Part shown: piece after piece, positions 7,884-15,962 of the stretch
Numbering within the stretch: position 1 is the stretch's first letter
Layout: each line of letters begins with the position of its first letter
From: an uncultured Ardenticatenia bacterium
GTDB lineage: Bacteria; Chloroflexota; Anaerolineae; 4572-78; NAK82
Direction of reading: 5' to 3'
DNA length: 34,921 nt
Assembly: GCA_937127125.1 (NCBI GenBank)
Contig: CAKZLO010000052.1
Span: forward strand, 1 to 34,921
The notes under the pieces: model-generated
Told to the model about the DNA's origin: nothing
Databases searched by the model: none
Seen by the model: only the letters and a program-made list of their open reading frames with translations
Made by a program: the position numbers and the translations under genes

Positions 7884-9146
7884 TCACAGGTAGCGCAGCC
7901 AGACATACAGGCTAGAAAGCACCAGAGACATGCTCGTGGTAATCAGACCATAACGAAAGAAGCGCCAGAATCGAATCGGGTGACCGCTGCGCTCGCTCAG
8001 GCTTGCCATCACCACATTAGCGGATGCGCCTACTAAAGTGGCATTTCCCCCAAGACATGCGCCAAGTGCCAGGCACCACCACAGAGGCCGGCTTGCTAAG
8101 GTATGGGTCAGGCTGTCGACAACTGGGATCATTGTAGCCGTGTAGGGTATGTTGTCCACGATGCCGGAAACTGCAGCAGACAACCACAAGATCAACATAG
8201 CTGTCAACGGAAGGTTCCCCTTCGTTATGCTCAGCGCTCCTTGTGTCAGCAGATTAAGAAGTCCGACTTGGACGACTCCTTGGACCACGATAAAAAGGCC
8301 TATGAAAAAGAGCAACGTCGTCCATTCCACTTCGCGTAGGACGCGCTGTGGGTCGACACCGCTCCAAAACAGGAGGATGGTTGCTCCACTCATTGCGATC
8401 GTCGCAGGCTCCAAATGGACAAACCCGCTGATCAGAAAGCCAATGATCACCAGACATAGGACAACCAGCGACCGGAATAATGTGCGTCGGTCGGTTATCA
8501 GGTTGCTAGCATCCAGGGAACTCACATCAGGTTGGAATCGGGCGTCTGTTTGCAGCTCTCGGCGGAACAAGAACCAGCTCAGGCCCAGAAAGGCTATCAG
8601 GATCAGGACGCTGATGGGGCCCATATGGAGCATAAAGGTGAGAAAGTCAATATCGGCTGCGCTGGCAATCAGAATGTTAGGTGGATCTCCGATCAGTGTG
8701 GCGGTGCCACCAATGTTCGAGGCAAGCACTTCGCTGATGAGAAATGGGAGAGGATCCAGGTGCAAAGTGGTAGCTGCAAACAAGGTAATCGGCACTACCA
8801 ACACGACAATGGTGACATTATCCAGAAAGGCAGAGCTTGCCGCCGTGACCAGGCACAGGATTACCAGAATGCGGTAGGGGCGACCATTGCCCAGTCGTAC
8901 TGCCTGGACAGCGATCCATTGAAAAAAACCTGTCTCTCGCAGGACAGCAGTAATGGCCATCATACCGAGCAAAAGAAAGATCACATTCCAGTCAACTGAA
9001 TGGAAAGCAACCTCTTGGCTGAGCACCCCACCAAGCACCATACATAGACCGCCCAGCATCGCTGACACTGCGCGATGCACCCGCTCGCTGACAATAAGAG
9101 CGTACGTGATGAAGAATATGGCACCGGCAAGCAACACAGGGGACAA
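7884..9146 (-). CDS. ArsB/NhaD-type (SLC13-like) anion or Na+/H+ permease
   Basis: About 420 residues with around eleven hydrophobic segments. Two inverted family repeats are visible: ASNIGGTATLIGDPPNILI in the first half and LGGNATLVGASANVVMASL in the second. These place it in the ion transporter superfamily with ArsB, NhaD, P-protein and SLC13 carriers. Substrate (Na+/H+, arsenite, dicarboxylate, sulfate or other) cannot be chosen. I prefer the TTG at 9146: it directly follows the TAG of the upstream gene and has GTGGAG 8 bp before it, which suggests translational coupling. A TTG at 9194 would add 16 residues and overlap the CBS gene by 46 bp with a poor ribosome site. Confidence 0.85.
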   Translation of the reverse strand: MSPVLLAGAIFFITYALIVSERVHRAVSAMLGGLCMVLGGVLSQEVAFHSVDWNVIFLLLGMMAITAVLRETGFFQWIAVQAVRLGNGRPYRILVILCLVTAASSAFLDNVTIVVLVVPITLFAATTLHLDPLPFLISEVLASNIGGTATLIGDPPNILIASAADIDFLTFMLHMGPISVLILIAFLGLSWFLFRRELQTDARFQPDVSSLDASNLITDRRTLFRSLVVLCLVIIGFLISGFVHLEPATIAMSGATILLFWSGVDPQRVLREVEWTTLLFFIGLFIVVQGVVQVGLLNLLTQGALSITKGNLPLTAMLILWLSAAVSGIVDNIPYTATMIPVVDSLTHTLASRPLWWCLALGACLGGNATLVGASANVVMASLSERSGHPIRFWRFFRYGLITTSMSLVLSSLYVWLRYL

Positions 9147-9148
9147 GG

Positions 9149-10036
9149 CTATGGCTCCACGATATTTTTGCCTGAGAGCGGCTCCGACTGACAACAGATA
9201 GCTACCAGCAAGGCCAACAGGCTGATGTACCCGACGATATGGTAGGTCTCGTCTACAATGGGCAGACCGGGCAGTTGGTGCTGGTGCATGCGTTTGAACG
9301 CCATCTTCACCGGATCATCATGGCGTACCCAGACGGCTGGCTTCATTACGTCTGCTGCGGTGCGCACACGGCTCCGATCGGCGAATTCGATCACACCCTC
9401 AAGGTCGGTTACTTCACTGAGGAACTCCTCAGGCATCTCATAAAAAAGCAGGGCGTCGGCCAGCTCGCGTAGAGGAAGCACTCCTACCAGCACATTGTCT
9501 TCGGAGGCCACACACACTACCTGCACATCTGGCTGTGCTGAGAGTGCACGCGGGATCTGATCCAGCGTTGTGTCACGCCGCACAATCACTGGTCGCAGGT
9601 TAAGCAAGGCTGCTACCTCTGCTGCTGACTTGTTGCGCCAAGTTATCCAGCTGGTATGGATGGCTTCGTAGGGTCGCGTGTCCATTGCGGCCGGGCGAGG
9701 TTTGTGCAATCCGAGTGCTCGTGATACCGGGAGCACCAGTAGTAACCCGCTCTCTGGTCGGTCGAACCCGCCTACCAGCCTTTCGGCCTCCGCGATCGCG
9801 CGCTCTAAGACGGCCTCATCCTCGATAGCTGCTAACAGAGTACGCCGGCGTATCTCCTCCGATTCGAACAGTCGATCAATCGCACCCAATCCGACACGTT
9901 GGAGCCACTTTTGAGTGCGATATGCTCCAGCGCTCTGCAAGATGGTCACACCTGGTACCCCGACCGATCGCCATGTATCCAGCAGGGCTGGCAATACGCG
10001 GACATCATCCAGGACAAGCAGTATCAGGTATTCCAT
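9149..10036 (-). CDS. PII-like domain fused to two CBS domains
   Basis: 295 residues. Residues 1-112 have the beta-alpha-beta repeat pattern of PII/PII-like proteins: LILLVLDD, then an amphipathic helix and VPGVTILQSAGAYR, a loop, a second helix and LLLVLPVSRALGL in the place of the PII C-terminal strand. This match is by pattern, not alignment. Two CBS motifs follow (about 146-200 and 225-280; the second, ADVMKPAVWVRHDDPVKMAF with LPGLPIVDETYHIVGYI, is clear). Both modules usually bind adenine nucleotides. Being first in an operon with a permease suggests it senses nucleotide state and controls the transporter, as GlnK does for AmtB or SbtB for SbtA. An AGGAGGT lies 14 bp before the ATG. Confidence 0.8.
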   Translation of the reverse strand: MEYLILLVLDDVRVLPALLDTWRSVGVPGVTILQSAGAYRTQKWLQRVGLGAIDRLFESEEIRRRTLLAAIEDEAVLERAIAEAERLVGGFDRPESGLLLVLPVSRALGLHKPRPAAMDTRPYEAIHTSWITWRNKSAAEVAALLNLRPVIVRRDTTLDQIPRALSAQPDVQVVCVASEDNVLVGVLPLRELADALLFYEMPEEFLSEVTDLEGVIEFADRSRVRTAADVMKPAVWVRHDDPVKMAFKRMHQHQLPGLPIVDETYHIVGYISLLALLVAICCQSEPLSGKNIVEP

Positions 10037-10169
10037 TTTGTTTTTCTCTTACCTCCTCGCTTGTCTGGAACAGCTTTCGCCCTATGCCGGGGGTGAATTC
10101 CCTGCGGCAATTCCAGGGCGGCTGTGGGTAAACAAGCCGGACTATCTCGTCGTCTACGCGTTGCGTGCT

Positions 10170-10198
10170 TTGTGCGGCTGTGATATTGTTACTACACT
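10170..10198 (+). promoter_or_regulatory. Possible promoter for dtd
   Basis: TTGTGC (10170-10175) and TACACT (10193-10198) with a 17-bp spacer would start transcription about 30 bases before the dtd ATG. Both boxes are only partial matches. The 200-bp divergent gap 10037-10236 should also hold the promoter of the CBS/permease operon, which I could not pick out. Confidence 0.35.
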
Positions 10199-10236
10199 AT
10201 GAGCATGCCACATTCCTTTCAGGGATGCAAAGACCT

Positions 10237-10686
10237 ATGCGAGCAGTCATCCAGCGGGTTCGTTATGGTTCCGTCACCGTGCCCGATCAACCTCCTCAAA
10301 TGATTGGTAATGGTTTGGTAGTCTTGATCGGCGCTACTCATAGTGACACTGAAAATGATGCTATTTTGTTAGCACGCAAGATCGCCTTCCTGCGCATCTT
10401 TGAGGATGATGCTGCTAAGATGAACCGTTCTGTGCTCGATGTACAGGGTGCTGTGCTGGTGGTGCCTCAATTTACCCTCTATGCTGACTGTAGGCATGGG
10501 CGCCGTCCCAGCTTCACTGAGGCAGCTGCTCCAGAGCGGGCCCGTGCGCTTATCGACGTTTTTATCAAGGTATTGCACTCAGAAGGGGTCGAGCATGTAG
10601 CAAATGGGTTCTTCGGCGAGCATATGTTGGTGGAAATCCACAATGATGGTCCGGTGACCATTGTGCTTGATACTGCGCTTCTTTAA
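10237..10686 (+). CDS. dtd: D-aminoacyl-tRNA deacylase
   Basis: 149 residues, the family length. It removes D-amino acids (and glycine from tRNA-Ala) mis-attached to tRNA. The N-terminus MRAVIQRVRYGSVTV, the block VPQFTLYADCRHGRRPSF and the C-terminal NDGPVTIVLDT with the cross-subunit Gly-Pro are all canonical. The ATG at 10237 starts the conserved sequence and has AGGGA 11 bp upstream; the frame is open further 5', but that part is not conserved. It is transcribed divergently from the CBS/permease operon and is followed 82 bp later by an unrelated oxidoreductase. Confidence 0.95.
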   Translation: MRAVIQRVRYGSVTVPDQPPQMIGNGLVVLIGATHSDTENDAILLARKIAFLRIFEDDAAKMNRSVLDVQGAVLVVPQFTLYADCRHGRRPSFTEAAAPERARALIDVFIKVLHSEGVEHVANGFFGEHMLVEIHNDGPVTIVLDTALL

Positions 10687-10768
10687 GGCCTGGGAAAGGT
10701 TTGAAGCGAGTCTTGGAATGTCATCAGGAGAATTTTCCCCAATCACTTACGCGTCATAGGAGAGAAGT

Positions 10769-11737
10769 ATGGAAAGACGCCAATTGGGATTCACCGATCT
10801 TCATCTGAGCACCATTGGTCTGGGGGCATGGGCCATGGGCGGTGGTGGCTATATCTTCGGTTGGGGATCTCAGGACGATACCGAATCAATTGTCACCATT
10901 CACCGCGCTCTGGACGAAGGGATCAACTGGATCGACACGGCGCCCGGTTACGGGCGTGGCCATTCAGAGGAAGTAGTGGGTAAGGCATTAGTGGGTCGCC
11001 GTCACCAGGTTTACATTGCCACCAAGTGTGGCATTCACGTCTTGCCTAGTGGGGAGCTTACTTTCCGGCTCAAGCGCGAGTCTGTGCGTCAGGAGATTGA
11101 GGACAGCTTACGGCGCCTCCGGACAGATGTGATCGACCTCTATCAGATCCATTGGCCGCGCCCCGACGAAGATATCGAAGAGGCGTGGGGTGTCATCGCT
11201 GATGCAGTTCGTGCTGGTAAGGTGCGTTATGGCGGTGTCTCCAACTTCAACATTAGCCAGATGGAACGATTGCAGTCCATTCACCCTATCGCCTCCTTGC
11301 AGCCGCCCTATAGTATGCTCAACCGTGACGTCGAATCGGAGCTGTTGTCCTATTGTGCTGCTCACAAAATCGGGGTCATCGTTTATAGCCCTATGGAACG
11401 TGGCCTGCTCACTGGCAAGATCACCCGCGAGCGCATTCAGGCGATGCCCGAGGATGATCATCGCCGGCGTTATGCACCTTTCCAGGAGCCCCAGTTGAGC
11501 GTCAACTTGCGTTTGGTCGAGCAGTTGCGCCCGATTGCCGAGCGCAACGGGAAGACACTAGCTCAGCTGGCGCTGGCATGGGTATTGCGGCGACCTGAGG
11601 TGACCGCTGCAATCGCTGGCGCAAGGCGACCCGATCAGGTAACCGAGCTGGTAGGTGCCAGCGGCTGGAAGCTGTCTGATGCTGATTTGGCAGAAATCGA
11701 TACGTTACTGGCTCAGCGTCAGCAGGCACTTGCTTAA
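10769..11737 (+). CDS. Aldo/keto reductase
   Basis: 322 residues, a TIM-barrel NADPH-dependent oxidoreductase. The catalytic tetrad is visible: Asp56 and Tyr61 in WIDTAPGYGRGHSE, Lys86 in IATKCG and His128 in LYQIHWP. VSNFN and the C-terminal TAAIAGARRPDQV block for the cofactor phosphate are present. The type resembles general stress protein 69/YhdN-like AKRs acting on aldehydes or ketones, but substrate is unknown. AGGAGAG precedes the ATG. It converges with the SorC regulator that ends the sugar operon, so a role in that catabolic route is possible but not supported by cotranscription. Confidence 0.9.
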   Translation: MERRQLGFTDLHLSTIGLGAWAMGGGGYIFGWGSQDDTESIVTIHRALDEGINWIDTAPGYGRGHSEEVVGKALVGRRHQVYIATKCGIHVLPSGELTFRLKRESVRQEIEDSLRRLRTDVIDLYQIHWPRPDEDIEEAWGVIADAVRAGKVRYGGVSNFNISQMERLQSIHPIASLQPPYSMLNRDVESELLSYCAAHKIGVIVYSPMERGLLTGKITRERIQAMPEDDHRRRYAPFQEPQLSVNLRLVEQLRPIAERNGKTLAQLALAWVLRRPEVTAAIAGARRPDQVTELVGASGWKLSDADLAEIDTLLAQRQQALA

Positions 11738-11830
11738 GTTGACGCAAGCGCGCAGATGTACTGATAAAGGCTCAATTCATGAGTGGGCTCTGCGGAATCG
11801 CAACACACGCTGACTTGAAGATGTATCATT

Positions 11831-11851
11831 ATTAGCCTATCTGAGGCTAAT
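11831..11851. terminator. Inverted repeat between convergent genes (possible terminator)
   Basis: An 8-bp perfect stem, ATTAGCCT and AGGCTAAT, with a 5-base loop overlaps the stop codon of the SorC gene and lies 94 bp after the aldo/keto reductase. Neither side has a clear T run, so this may be a weak or factor-assisted terminator. Confidence 0.35.
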
Positions 11852-12803
11852 GATGGCTGTTCAGACGCAGGATTTCAGTTGCTGCGCGTGCATCGGTGAT
11901 CAGCACATTGATGAATCCACCGCGCAGTGCGCCCAGGATTGCTGATGCCTTGGCCAGCCCCCCGGCGACTCCGACCACCTTTGGTATCTGGGAGAGCATC
12001 TGCTGATTTGCGGCGATCAGGCGTCGGTTCAAGGAGATGTCGAGCACGTGTCCCCACACATCGAATTGATGGCCAAGGACGTCGCCAACTGCTCCAACTC
12101 TGGCGAGTTCTTTGAGATCTGCATCCGTAAGGAAGCCAGCGCGGTACAAGCTGGAGAGCTCGGGATCGATGGTGCCGATACCGGTAACGGCAACCTCCAC
12201 ATGGCGAATCAGCTCCATCGTGCTGGCGATGGCTGGCTCCTGTAGAAGGGCAAGTGCGATCGCCTCGCTCTCCACCAAGGCAGGGGCGTGGAGGAAGCGA
12301 ATTGTGGCACCCAACTTCTGGGCCAGCAGGCGCGCACATTCCGGCCCGTCAACTGTGGAGTGCCCGCGCGCCACCGCTCCGAGCAGCTGGATTACCACGG
12401 CGTCGCGCAGGGGGATGTTTGTCACGTTGCGTGCCGTTTCGTACACTGCCGTGCCCCAGCCAATGCCAATGTTGATCCGGTCGTGTAGCTGTCGCTGTAG
12501 GAAGCGAGCACACAGCTCGCCTAGGTGCTGTATTAGTGTGGTGTATTGCGTGGGGGCTTCGGCCAGAACCCATGCATCTACCAGCCCAAAAGTTCTGACC
12601 AATGCTGTCCCTAGCTCGGCATCCACGTTGATCAGCTTGTTGACGCGGATCTCGACAATGCCTTCTTCGCGTGCTTCTTGGAGAAGACGGGACACGGTGG
12701 AGCGCGACAGGCCCAGGCGACGGGCAATCTCCTCTTGTGTCTTATTCTCCTCGTAATACCAGGCAGCAACTTGCTCTAACAGCTCATGGCGAGTCTGGTA
12801 CAT
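11847..12803 (-). CDS. SorC/DeoR-family sugar-responsive transcriptional regulator
   Basis: 318 residues. An N-terminal helix-turn-helix (about 20-50, KTQEEIARRLGLSRSTVSR) is followed by the SorC/CggR-type sugar-phosphate-binding domain (about 60-318) with INIGIGWGTAVYETA and the C-terminal VAGGLAKASAILGAL block. Relatives (SorC, DeoR-like LsrR, CggR) bind a phosphorylated sugar and control the operon that makes it. It is the last gene of the nine-gene minus-strand operon, 72 bp after the E2 core, so it probably autoregulates the unit through the palindromes upstream of the binding-protein gene. The likely inducer is the product of the FGGY kinase. Confidence 0.9.
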   Translation of the reverse strand: MYQTRHELLEQVAAWYYEENKTQEEIARRLGLSRSTVSRLLQEAREEGIVEIRVNKLINVDAELGTALVRTFGLVDAWVLAEAPTQYTTLIQHLGELCARFLQRQLHDRINIGIGWGTAVYETARNVTNIPLRDAVVIQLLGAVARGHSTVDGPECARLLAQKLGATIRFLHAPALVESEAIALALLQEPAIASTMELIRHVEVAVTGIGTIDPELSSLYRAGFLTDADLKELARVGAVGDVLGHQFDVWGHVLDISLNRRLIAANQQMLSQIPKVVGVAGGLAKASAILGALRGGFINVLITDARAATEILRLNSHH

Positions 12804-12875
12804 ACTTGTCGTTGCTCTAAGTCAATTACCTGGTGCTCGTCAGAGAAGAATGAGCTCTGTGTAGCATTTTTGGTC

Positions 12876-13601
12876 TTATACCTCGAGCGCAGCTTTCAAC
12901 AATTCTGCATTCTCAAGTGTTTGGCGCAGGTCGGCCATAAAGCGAGCAGCGTGTGCCCCGTCCACGATGCGGTGATCACATGACAGTGTGGCGATTATTG
13001 TTGGTGCTGCTACCACTTGATCCTGGTGTACCACTGGGCGCGATGCAACCCGGCCTACAGCTAGAATGGCAGCATCCGGAGGGCTGATAACAGCTTGAAA
13101 GGCGTCGATGTCCAGCATTCCCATATTCGAGAGGGTGAAAGTGCGGCCCGTTAGATCACCGCTTTGCAACCGGCGGGCTCGCGCGCCAGCTTCCAACGCT
13201 AACGCACGGCTAGCTATCTCAATCAGGGACATACGTTCAGTGTGATGCAGCACAGGGATGATCATCCCATCTTCTAGGCCGACCACAAAACCGAGATGAA
13301 CCGAGGCGTATTCCTCAATTCCCTCTTCTGTTAGCCGGGCGTTTAGGCGTGGATGCTGTACCAACAGCGTTGCGATGACTTTCATAAGAAGATGGGTAAG
13401 TGTCAGCCGTTGTTGTGTATGAGTCGCTCTGAGCTCACTCAGCGTTGTCTGCGCTGCTTGCATCTCTATCTCTTGTACGACGTGGAAGTGGGGGATGTCA
13501 CGCTTGCTCCGGACAACGCGCTCCATTATGGCGCGACGCATGGACGTCAATGCCACCCGTCGGGCAAGCACAGGCTGAGACACCTGCGTTTCTGCGTTCA
13601 T
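12876..13601 (-). CDS. Catalytic core of 2-oxo-acid/acetoin dehydrogenase E2, without lipoyl or E3-binding domain
   Basis: 241 residues from the ATG at 13601, covering only the acyltransferase domain of E2. The active-site block SCDHRIVDGAHAARF (His210, Asp214) and TFTLSNMGM are intact, so it should move an acyl group from lipoyl-lysine to CoA. A normal E2 begins with one or more lipoyl domains and an E3/E1-binding domain; neither is present, and the lipoyl domain is a separate gene 51 bp upstream. An in-frame TTG at 13652, directly after the lipoyl stop, would add 17 residues without family likeness; AAGGAA before 13601 supports the shorter form. Confidence 0.9.
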   Translation of the reverse strand: MNAETQVSQPVLARRVALTSMRRAIMERVVRSKRDIPHFHVVQEIEMQAAQTTLSELRATHTQQRLTLTHLLMKVIATLLVQHPRLNARLTEEGIEEYASVHLGFVVGLEDGMIIPVLHHTERMSLIEIASRALALEAGARARRLQSGDLTGRTFTLSNMGMLDIDAFQAVISPPDAAILAVGRVASRPVVHQDQVVAAPTIIATLSCDHRIVDGAHAARFMADLRQTLENAELLKAALEV

Positions 13602-13652
13602 AGGTTCCTTTCCGTTACTGTTCCAGTGTCCCGTGCCACTTGTACTCCGCAA

Positions 13653-13910
13653 TCATTCAGGCAACGATTCGTCGGGATCTGCGATATAAGCCAGCACATC
13701 CCCCACTTTGGCTGTTTCACCTGCTGGCACCTTGATGCGACGCAACACGCCCGTGCCGAGCGCCTCGACTTGGAGGACAGCTTTATCAGTCTCCACTTCA
13801 AATAACATTTCGCCCTTCTCGACGTGATCGCCTTCCTGCTTCAGCCATTGGAGTATCTTGTAGGAATCAGCTGTCTCAGTGAGTGGAGGCATAACGACCG
13901 GTGTGCTCAT
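13653..13910 (-). CDS. Free-standing lipoyl-domain protein
   Basis: 85 residues, a single biotinyl/lipoyl domain. The lipoylation site is Lys43 in EVETDKAVLQVEA, the usual ETDKA hairpin; VMPPLTETADSYKILQWLKQEGDHV is the conserved first half. It should act as the swinging arm between the E1 dimer encoded just upstream and the E2 core encoded just downstream. In the usual complex this domain is the N-terminus of E2. Here the reading frame closes after 85 codons with a normal TGA, and no fusion to the E2 core is possible in this frame. Confidence 0.92.
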   Translation of the reverse strand: MSTPVVMPPLTETADSYKILQWLKQEGDHVEKGEMLFEVETDKAVLQVEALGTGVLRRIKVPAGETAKVGDVLAYIADPDESLPE

Positions 13911-13931
13911 CTTTCTCTTTCCTTATTCAGA

Positions 13932-14963
13932 TCAGATCGATTTACAGCATAGTGTTTGTGTTGTTGCGTGCTTGGCAGCCATTTCGGGAGTGCCTATCAT
14001 TTCTTTCACTACTTGGACGATTTGGTCCACGCTCGGGACTACCTGTTTCTCCAGTTGCGAATGGGCTGGCAATGGAACGTGCAATCCACCGATGCGGCGC
14101 ACTGGAGCTGTTAACGTGTCGAATAGTCGTTCCTGCAAGCTAGCAGCAATCTCAGCACCGAATCCGCCAAATTGGCTCGCTTCGTGAATAACTACCGCCC
14201 GACGCGTCTTGAAAACTGATGCGCTAACTGTATCCATATCCAGCGGTGCCAGAGTGCGCAGATCAACAACTTCGGCACTGATCCCAGCTTGGCTCAGTTC
14301 CTGTGCTGCTGCCAGCGCTGTGTGTACCATATAAGAGTAGGCGATCAACGTGACGTTATTGCCCGGTCGCTTGATGTCTGCCACGCCCAAAGGTATAGTG
14401 TATTCTTCCTCGGGCACCTCGCCCTCTAACGCGTACAGGCCCTTGTGTTCGATGAATATCACCGGGTTATTATCCCGAATGGCACTTTTGAGCAATCCCT
14501 TAGCGTCGTAAGGGGTTGCTGGCATGACAACCTTTAGGCCGGGCACGTGGGCAAACCAAGCTTCAAGGCTTTGCGAGTGCTGGGGGCCAGCACCTCGGCC
14601 GGTACCTTGCTGTGTGCGAATAACCAAAGGAGCTATCAGTTGACCGCCAAACATGCAGTGTAGCTTGGCAGCCTGGTTGACAATCTGATCCATCGCCAGA
14701 GTGGCGAAGTCTACGTACATGATTTCGGCCACCGGGCGGCCACCTACAACAGCGGCGCCCAATGCTGCTCCGACAATAATTGCTTCGGACATTGGGGCGT
14801 CGATAATGCGCTGAGGACTGAACTCTTGCAATAGTCCTTGAGTAACAGCATAAGCGCCACCGTAGCGCCCCACGTCCTCGCCGATGACAAATACGCGCGG
14901 GTCACGCTGCATCTCTTCGCGCAGAGCTTCTCGAAGTGCCTCGCGATACCTAATCTTACGCAT
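13932..14963 (-). CDS. TPP-dependent 2-oxo-acid/acetoin dehydrogenase E1 beta subunit
   Basis: 343 residues, full length for the family. MRKIRYREALREALREEM, VFVIGEDVGRYGGAYAVTQG, DAPMSEAIIVGAALGAA and AEIMYVDFATLAMDQIVNQ are standard PdhB/AcoB/BkdB blocks. It pairs with the E1 alpha subunit encoded 11 bp upstream to bind thiamine diphosphate and transfer an acyl or hydroxyalkyl unit to lipoate. AGGTGA precedes the ATG. The last 20 residues (ATTQTLCCKSI) look unconserved. Sequence alone does not separate pyruvate, branched 2-oxo acid and acetoin enzymes; the context of a sugar kinase favours an acyloin-type substrate (inference). Confidence 0.92.
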   Translation of the reverse strand: MRKIRYREALREALREEMQRDPRVFVIGEDVGRYGGAYAVTQGLLQEFSPQRIIDAPMSEAIIVGAALGAAVVGGRPVAEIMYVDFATLAMDQIVNQAAKLHCMFGGQLIAPLVIRTQQGTGRGAGPQHSQSLEAWFAHVPGLKVVMPATPYDAKGLLKSAIRDNNPVIFIEHKGLYALEGEVPEEEYTIPLGVADIKRPGNNVTLIAYSYMVHTALAAAQELSQAGISAEVVDLRTLAPLDMDTVSASVFKTRRAVVIHEASQFGGFGAEIAASLQERLFDTLTAPVRRIGGLHVPLPAHSQLEKQVVPSVDQIVQVVKEMIGTPEMAAKHATTQTLCCKSI

Positions 14964-14974
14964 AGTTCTATCAC

Positions 14975-15943
14975 CTAGTCCTGTCGTGCGAATACATCTT
15001 CCAAGACGCTATCTAGTGTGGCTGGAGAGCTCTCTTCGGCGAAACGCACCGCATCTGCAATCGCTTCTGCCACCTTGGCTTCTATAGCGTCCACGTCCGC
15101 TTGTGTCAGAATACCCTCCTGTAACAATCGTTCCTGATAGAGGCGGATAGGATCCCGGGCGCGTTGTCTCGCTTCCTCCTCTTTGTCCCGGTAAGGGCTT
15201 GGGTCCCCACGCGAATGTCCCAGGAAACGGTAGGTTTGCGCACCGATGAGAGTGGGGCCTTCTCCGTGCCGGGCTCGCTCGATAGCCTGTAATGCTACCT
15301 GACGTACTGCCAGTACATCTTGCCCGTCCACTTCGACACCAGGCATCCCGTATGCTTCTCCCTTGCGTGCAAAAGAACGCTCAGCGGTTGCATGCGTCCA
15401 TGGCAGTGACATGGCATACTGATTGTTCTCGCATACGAAGACAATCGGTAGTTGCCACAGAGCAGCCATGTTAGCGGCTTCGTGGAATATCCCTTCCGTA
15501 AGAGCGCCCTCGCCAAAGAAAGCGACGGTCACTCGGTCGGCATTCTGCAGTTTGGACCACAGTGCTGCACCAGTTGCGATGCCTATGTGGCCCCCGACGA
15601 TGCCATTCGAACCGAGGTGACCCAGATTGATGTCTACCAAGTGCATCGAACCACCACGTCCTTTGCAATAACCTGTGGCGCGGCCCAGCAGCTCAGCGAT
15701 GATGCGGCGCAGGTCTCCGCCGCGCGCAATGATATGCCCATGCCCGCGGTGAGTGCTGGTGAGGTAATCTTGAGGTTGCATGGCTGAACACACCCCAGTG
15801 GCAACTGCCTCCTGGCCGATGCTGACGTGGCACATGCTACTGGCCAGTTTCCCCTGCAATAGCAGCTCAAGGATCTTTTCCTCAGTACGCCGGATCAGCA
15901 GCATTGTGTAGTATAAGTTGGTTAACGTTTCTCTATCTTCCAT
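14975..15943 (-). CDS. TPP-dependent 2-oxo-acid/acetoin dehydrogenase E1 alpha subunit
   Basis: 322 residues from the ATG at 15943. The thiamine diphosphate motif runs about 144-174: FFGEGALTEGIFHEAANMAA to CENNQYAM, with Glu in place of the usual Asp in GDG, a conservative change. STHRGHGHIIARG and GRGGSMHLVD are E1 alpha hallmarks, and the loop GHSRGDPSPYRDKEE would carry the active-site His. Length and style are closest to the AcoA/PdhA group. GAAGAGG lies 8 bp before this ATG and 20 bp follow the kinase stop; a GTG at 15973 would overlap the kinase gene and has a worse site. Confidence 0.92.
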   Translation of the reverse strand: MEDRETLTNLYYTMLLIRRTEEKILELLLQGKLASSMCHVSIGQEAVATGVCSAMQPQDYLTSTHRGHGHIIARGGDLRRIIAELLGRATGYCKGRGGSMHLVDINLGHLGSNGIVGGHIGIATGAALWSKLQNADRVTVAFFGEGALTEGIFHEAANMAALWQLPIVFVCENNQYAMSLPWTHATAERSFARKGEAYGMPGVEVDGQDVLAVRQVALQAIERARHGEGPTLIGAQTYRFLGHSRGDPSPYRDKEEEARQRARDPIRLYQERLLQEGILTQADVDAIEAKVAEAIADAVRFAEESSPATLDSVLEDVFARQD

Positions 15944-15962
15944 AATATTAGTATCCTCTTCC

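Noticed and set aside
8149-8877. A 242-codon plus-strand open frame inside the permease gene
   Set aside because: Antisense to the conserved transporter, with basic, low-similarity composition and no ribosome site.
12112-12756. A 214-codon plus-strand open frame over the SorC regulator
   Set aside because: Composition (Arg/Ser/Ala runs) is typical of an antisense shadow, and the minus-strand gene has clear family motifs.
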